NCBI GenBank assembly: GCA_900095835.1
Contig: LT608321.1
Coordinates: forward strand, 2,476,765-2,540,764
DNA from: Ihuprevotella massiliensis
GTDB lineage: Bacteria > Bacteroidota > Bacteroidia > Bacteroidales > Bacteroidaceae
Reading direction: 5' to 3'
Length of the DNA: 64,000 nt
The position numbers and the translations under genes are program-made. Under the pieces are notes generated by a model. The model searched no databases, was not told where the DNA came from, and was given only the letters and a program-made list of their open reading frames with translations. This document shows positions 61,599 to 64,000 of the stretch, piece after piece (the first letter of the stretch is position 1; each line of letters opens with the position of its first letter).

Positions 61599-61709
61599 TG
61601 CTGCAATCGCTCTCGTAGCACGCAAAGCAGTGTCGGAACTTTCGGATAGTTCGGAGGTTTATGCGCGCACGCTTCCTTTAATTCGCAAATTTCTTCATTT
61701 TTCTATTAT

Positions 61710-62417
61710 ATGAAATTCAATCGCATCCTGCTTAAACTCAGTGGCGAAAGCCTTATGGGGCAACAAGGTCACGGCATCGACACACAACGTCTCAACGAAT
61801 ATGCCGCACAAATCCAAGAAATCCATCAGATGGGTGTGCAAATCGGCATCGTCATTGGCGGTGGCAACATCTTCCGCGGTTTGAGCGGTGCTGGTAAAGG
61901 CTTTGATCGTGTCAAAGGTGACCAAATGGGCATGTGCGCCACGGTGATCAACAGCCTTGCGCTTTCCTCTGCCCTTGATGCTATTGGCGTGAAAAACCGT
62001 GTGCTCACCGCCATTCGCATGGAGCCTATCGGAGAGTTTTACTCCAAATGGAAGGCTATCGAAGCCATGGAACGCGGAGAAGTCGTGATCATGAGCGCAG
62101 GTACGGGCAATCCTTACTTCACCACCGACACGGGTTCGTCACTTCGTGGCATCGAAATCGAAGCTGATGTGATGCTCAAGGGCACGCGTGTGGATGGTGT
62201 CTACACTGCCGACCCTGAAAAAGACCCCACTGCCACGAAGTTCTCCGAAATCTCTTATGACGAAGTGCTTCAGCGCGGCTTGAAGGTGATGGATGTCACT
62301 GCCACAGCTATGTGCAAAGAGAATGGTCTTCCCATCTATGTGTTCAACATGGACATCGTGGGCAACCTCCGTCGCGTGATGGAAGGCGAAGACATCGGCA
62401 CTTACGTGCACGCCTAA
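61710..62417 (+). CDS. pyrH: UMP kinase
   Basis: Phosphorylates UMP to UDP with ATP; cytoplasmic amino-acid-kinase-fold hexamer. Motifs: ILLKLSGESLMGQQGHGID, VGIVIGGGNIFRGLSGAGKG-like VQIGIVIGGGNIFRG, DQMGMCATVINSLALSSALD, SAGTGNPYFTTDTGSSLRGI, EADVMLKGTRVDGVYTADPE, and the C-terminal NMDIVGNLRRVMEGEDIGT. It has the normal length of 235 aa. Own promoter and terminator. Confidence 0.97.
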   Translation: MKFNRILLKLSGESLMGQQGHGIDTQRLNEYAAQIQEIHQMGVQIGIVIGGGNIFRGLSGAGKGFDRVKGDQMGMCATVINSLALSSALDAIGVKNRVLTAIRMEPIGEFYSKWKAIEAMERGEVVIMSAGTGNPYFTTDTGSSLRGIEIEADVMLKGTRVDGVYTADPEKDPTATKFSEISYDEVLQRGLKVMDVTATAMCKENGLPIYVFNMDIVGNLRRVMEGEDIGTYVHA

Positions 62418-62433
62418 GGTTGGCTAATACCCA

Positions 62434-62474
62434 AAAAACTCCGAGAAAATTTTAGTTTTCTCGGAGTTTTTTGT
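62434..62474 (+). terminator. Terminator of pyrH
   Basis: AAACTCCGAGAAAA pairs with TTTTCTCGGAGTTT and is followed by TTTTG. The stem words CTCCGAG/CTCGGAG match those in the 21-bp repeat family. Confidence 0.85.
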
Positions 62475-62533
62475 TGTGCTTCTACCAACGTTAGGGAAAA
62501 GATGTCAAAGTGTTCAGTTCAAAAGGTGAGCAC

Positions 62534-64000
62534 TTATCGTTTGCGAGCCGAAGCGGAGCCACGTTTTGCAGGAGCTGCGGTGCGAGCTGCAGCCGATGCT
62601 TTGCGGTTAGCAGGGAGAGCGCTGTATTTTTGGAGGAGGGTAGTCGCATTTTCATCGCCCAACTGCTGTGCTTTGGTGAGATATTCCAGCGCACGCGAGC
62701 GATCTTGTTGTTCGCCATACGCCACACCAATGATTTTATAAGCGTCGGCAGCTTGAGGATTCTCTGCGAGGGCTTGTTGAGCCGTTGCGATAGCATCGTC
62801 CCAAAGGCGAACACGCAGGCAGAGGAGGGCGCGATTGATGCGATAGTCCTCACGCTCTTCGCTGTTGGTGGCACGTGCTATGGCAGAATTGAAGTCGTCG
62901 ATTGCCACTTGATAGATGCGTGCTTTCTCCGCGAGGATTGCACGAAGCGCATAGAACTGCGCAGAGAGACGGTTGGAACCTACGATTTGTTCGTAGTCAT
63001 TGTAGTCCAACACAGCAGCGCGCACGTTGCCGAGTTTCTCATTGTAGTAGGCACGCAATTCCAAGACGGCAGCCACGTCCGCGCCTTTGTAGGGTTTTTC
63101 GGCAATCTCCAACGCTTTATCCAGCTCTGCCACGATGAGGCTGTCCACCACTTTCATGCGCATGAGCACTTGAGCTGCAAAATAGTGGGATTGTGGAGAA
63201 GCAGCTGCTGTGGCATTGTAGGCTTTAAACTTCTCCAAGGCTTGTTCATCGCGATTCATGCTGTAGAGAATCACCCCTTGTTGGAGTAAGGTGGAGGGTT
63301 TTGCCTGAAGAGTGTAAGACTTTTCGGACGCCTTGAGCGCAGCTTCGAGATTCCAAGTTGGATAATTTGTGCTGTCGTTCAATGCCTTCTCATAGATGAG
63401 TTGCGACTGTGCATCGTAGACCGCATCGAGTCCGTCACCACCGAGGGTGAAGCGGCGTTGCAACCACGCATCGGCTTCGGCATATTTGCGCTGACGAGCA
63501 TAGTAGCTGGCGAGGTCGAGCATAGCAGCCCCATTCTTGGGGTAAGCCGTGATGAAATCTTGGATGAGGGGGAGCACTTGCAGGCTGTCGCGCTGGGTGC
63601 GGAGCATCATGAAGAAATAAGAGTAAGCGTCGTTCTCACTGGTGGTGGGCAACTGCTTCGGCATTCTAATCGCGTTGAAATCACTGTTAAGGGCAGAAGC
63701 TGCATTCACTCTGAACGAATCTGCCACGGCTGCGCTGATGGCACAGATGCCTTGTGCATGATCCAAGAGATTTCGCTGAGCGATTGCCACCACTTGTCCG
63801 TTGTCCACGATGGGGCACCCCACATATTGTTCCTCGTTGGGTGCACTCAGGGTGTAGTAAGGGAAGTTGTTGTTAGCATCTGCCGAGAGGACGTTGGTAG
63901 CAAGAGGTTGCGCTTGTTTTTCGGTGGAGAAAAACGTCTGTTGCCACGCTGTACCAGCCGCACCCACTGCTGTGCTGCGCGTGAGGAAGGGCAATTTCTT
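62534..64000 (-). CDS. TPR protein with degenerate protease-like N-terminal part, partial
   Basis: The frame is open to the window's right edge, so the N-terminus is missing. The visible part begins LPFLTRSTAVGAAGTAWQQ, then GCPIVDNGQVVAIAQRNLLD. This is how the end of a trypsin-like or S1C-like domain reads in a Bacteroidota family that joins such a domain to TPRs (from memory); catalytic residues are not visible here. TPR-type helices follow (AMLDLASYYARQRKYAEADA, AYKIIGVAYGEQQDRSRALE). It ends in a basic Ala/Arg-rich tail (KASAAARTAAPAKRGSASAR). Convergent to pyrH. Confidence 0.75.
   Translation of the reverse strand, partial: KKLPFLTRSTAVGAAGTAWQQTFFSTEKQAQPLATNVLSADANNNFPYYTLSAPNEEQYVGCPIVDNGQVVAIAQRNLLDHAQGICAISAAVADSFRVNAASALNSDFNAIRMPKQLPTTSENDAYSYFFMMLRTQRDSLQVLPLIQDFITAYPKNGAAMLDLASYYARQRKYAEADAWLQRRFTLGGDGLDAVYDAQSQLIYEKALNDSTNYPTWNLEAALKASEKSYTLQAKPSTLLQQGVILYSMNRDEQALEKFKAYNATAAASPQSHYFAAQVLMRMKVVDSLIVAELDKALEIAEKPYKGADVAAVLELRAYYNEKLGNVRAAVLDYNDYEQIVGSNRLSAQFYALRAILAEKARIYQVAIDDFNSAIARATNSEEREDYRINRALLCLRVRLWDDAIATAQQALAENPQAADAYKIIGVAYGEQQDRSRALEYLTKAQQLGDENATTLLQKYSALPANRKASAAARTAAPAKRGSASARKR

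Overview
The window looks like a chromosome segment of a Bacteroidales bacterium, most likely Prevotellaceae-like. Support: Bacteroidota-type promoters (TTTG, about 20 bp, TAnnTTTG) before several genes and both tRNAs; a short 286-residue primary sigma factor; a complete hmuYRSTUV-type haem locus; DUF349, Tex, YitT and LpxB proteins of Bacteroidales type. The exact genus cannot be fixed by reading. TGA, TAA and TAG all act as stops.

Layout. (1) 1-3.5 kb is a decayed polymorphic-toxin locus read on the minus strand. It holds toxin tips, an Rhs N-terminal scrap, three apparently intact immunity-type genes, an IS30 remnant and a 95-bp duplicated immunity tail. (2) 3.9-12 kb is accessory and AT-richer: a small orphan ORF, a GH5 mannanase, IS256 and papain-like toxin remnants, a tandemly duplicated secreted protein, a membrane protein and a small lipoprotein. 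(3) 12.3-32.6 kb is mostly housekeeping: rpoD, a Rel/SpoT-like protein, corA, a DUF349 protein, a SpoU methyltransferase, a YitT protein, tRNA-Thr, an acyl-ACP thioesterase, a LuxR-type regulator, a Pif1-like helicase, ldhA, a BaiN-like flavoprotein and a Kef-type antiporter. (4) 33.1-43.3 kb is the haem operon: HmuY haemophore, HmuR TonB receptor, a HmuS CobN-like giant with a Met/His-rich insert, HmuT, HmuU (TolQ-like) and HmuV (DUF2149), closed by a strong terminator. (5) 43.4-64 kb: hflX, asparaginase, a BtuF-like lipoprotein with a BtuC-like permease but no ATPase, surE, lpxB, pyrE, tRNA-Leu, a secreted protein, tex, tadA, yraN, birA, a MATE transporter, pyrH and a TPR protein cut by the window edge.

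The most unusual signals are repeats. A heptamer family (TCTAACG and variants) sits directly against the start codons of at least six genes, always in the sense orientation. It is often joined to a core of two small hairpins, so it looks like a mobile or amplified leader sequence. A second family has an exact 21-bp period (seven codons). It forms arrays in three intergenic regions and one array inside the BtuF-like gene, where it is translated in frame as a heptapeptide repeat. A 195-bp MITE-like palindromic element with a candidate TTA target duplication, plus two decayed ends elsewhere, forms a third family. These families, the toxin graveyard and the Met/His-rich insert in HmuS are the places most worth a second look.
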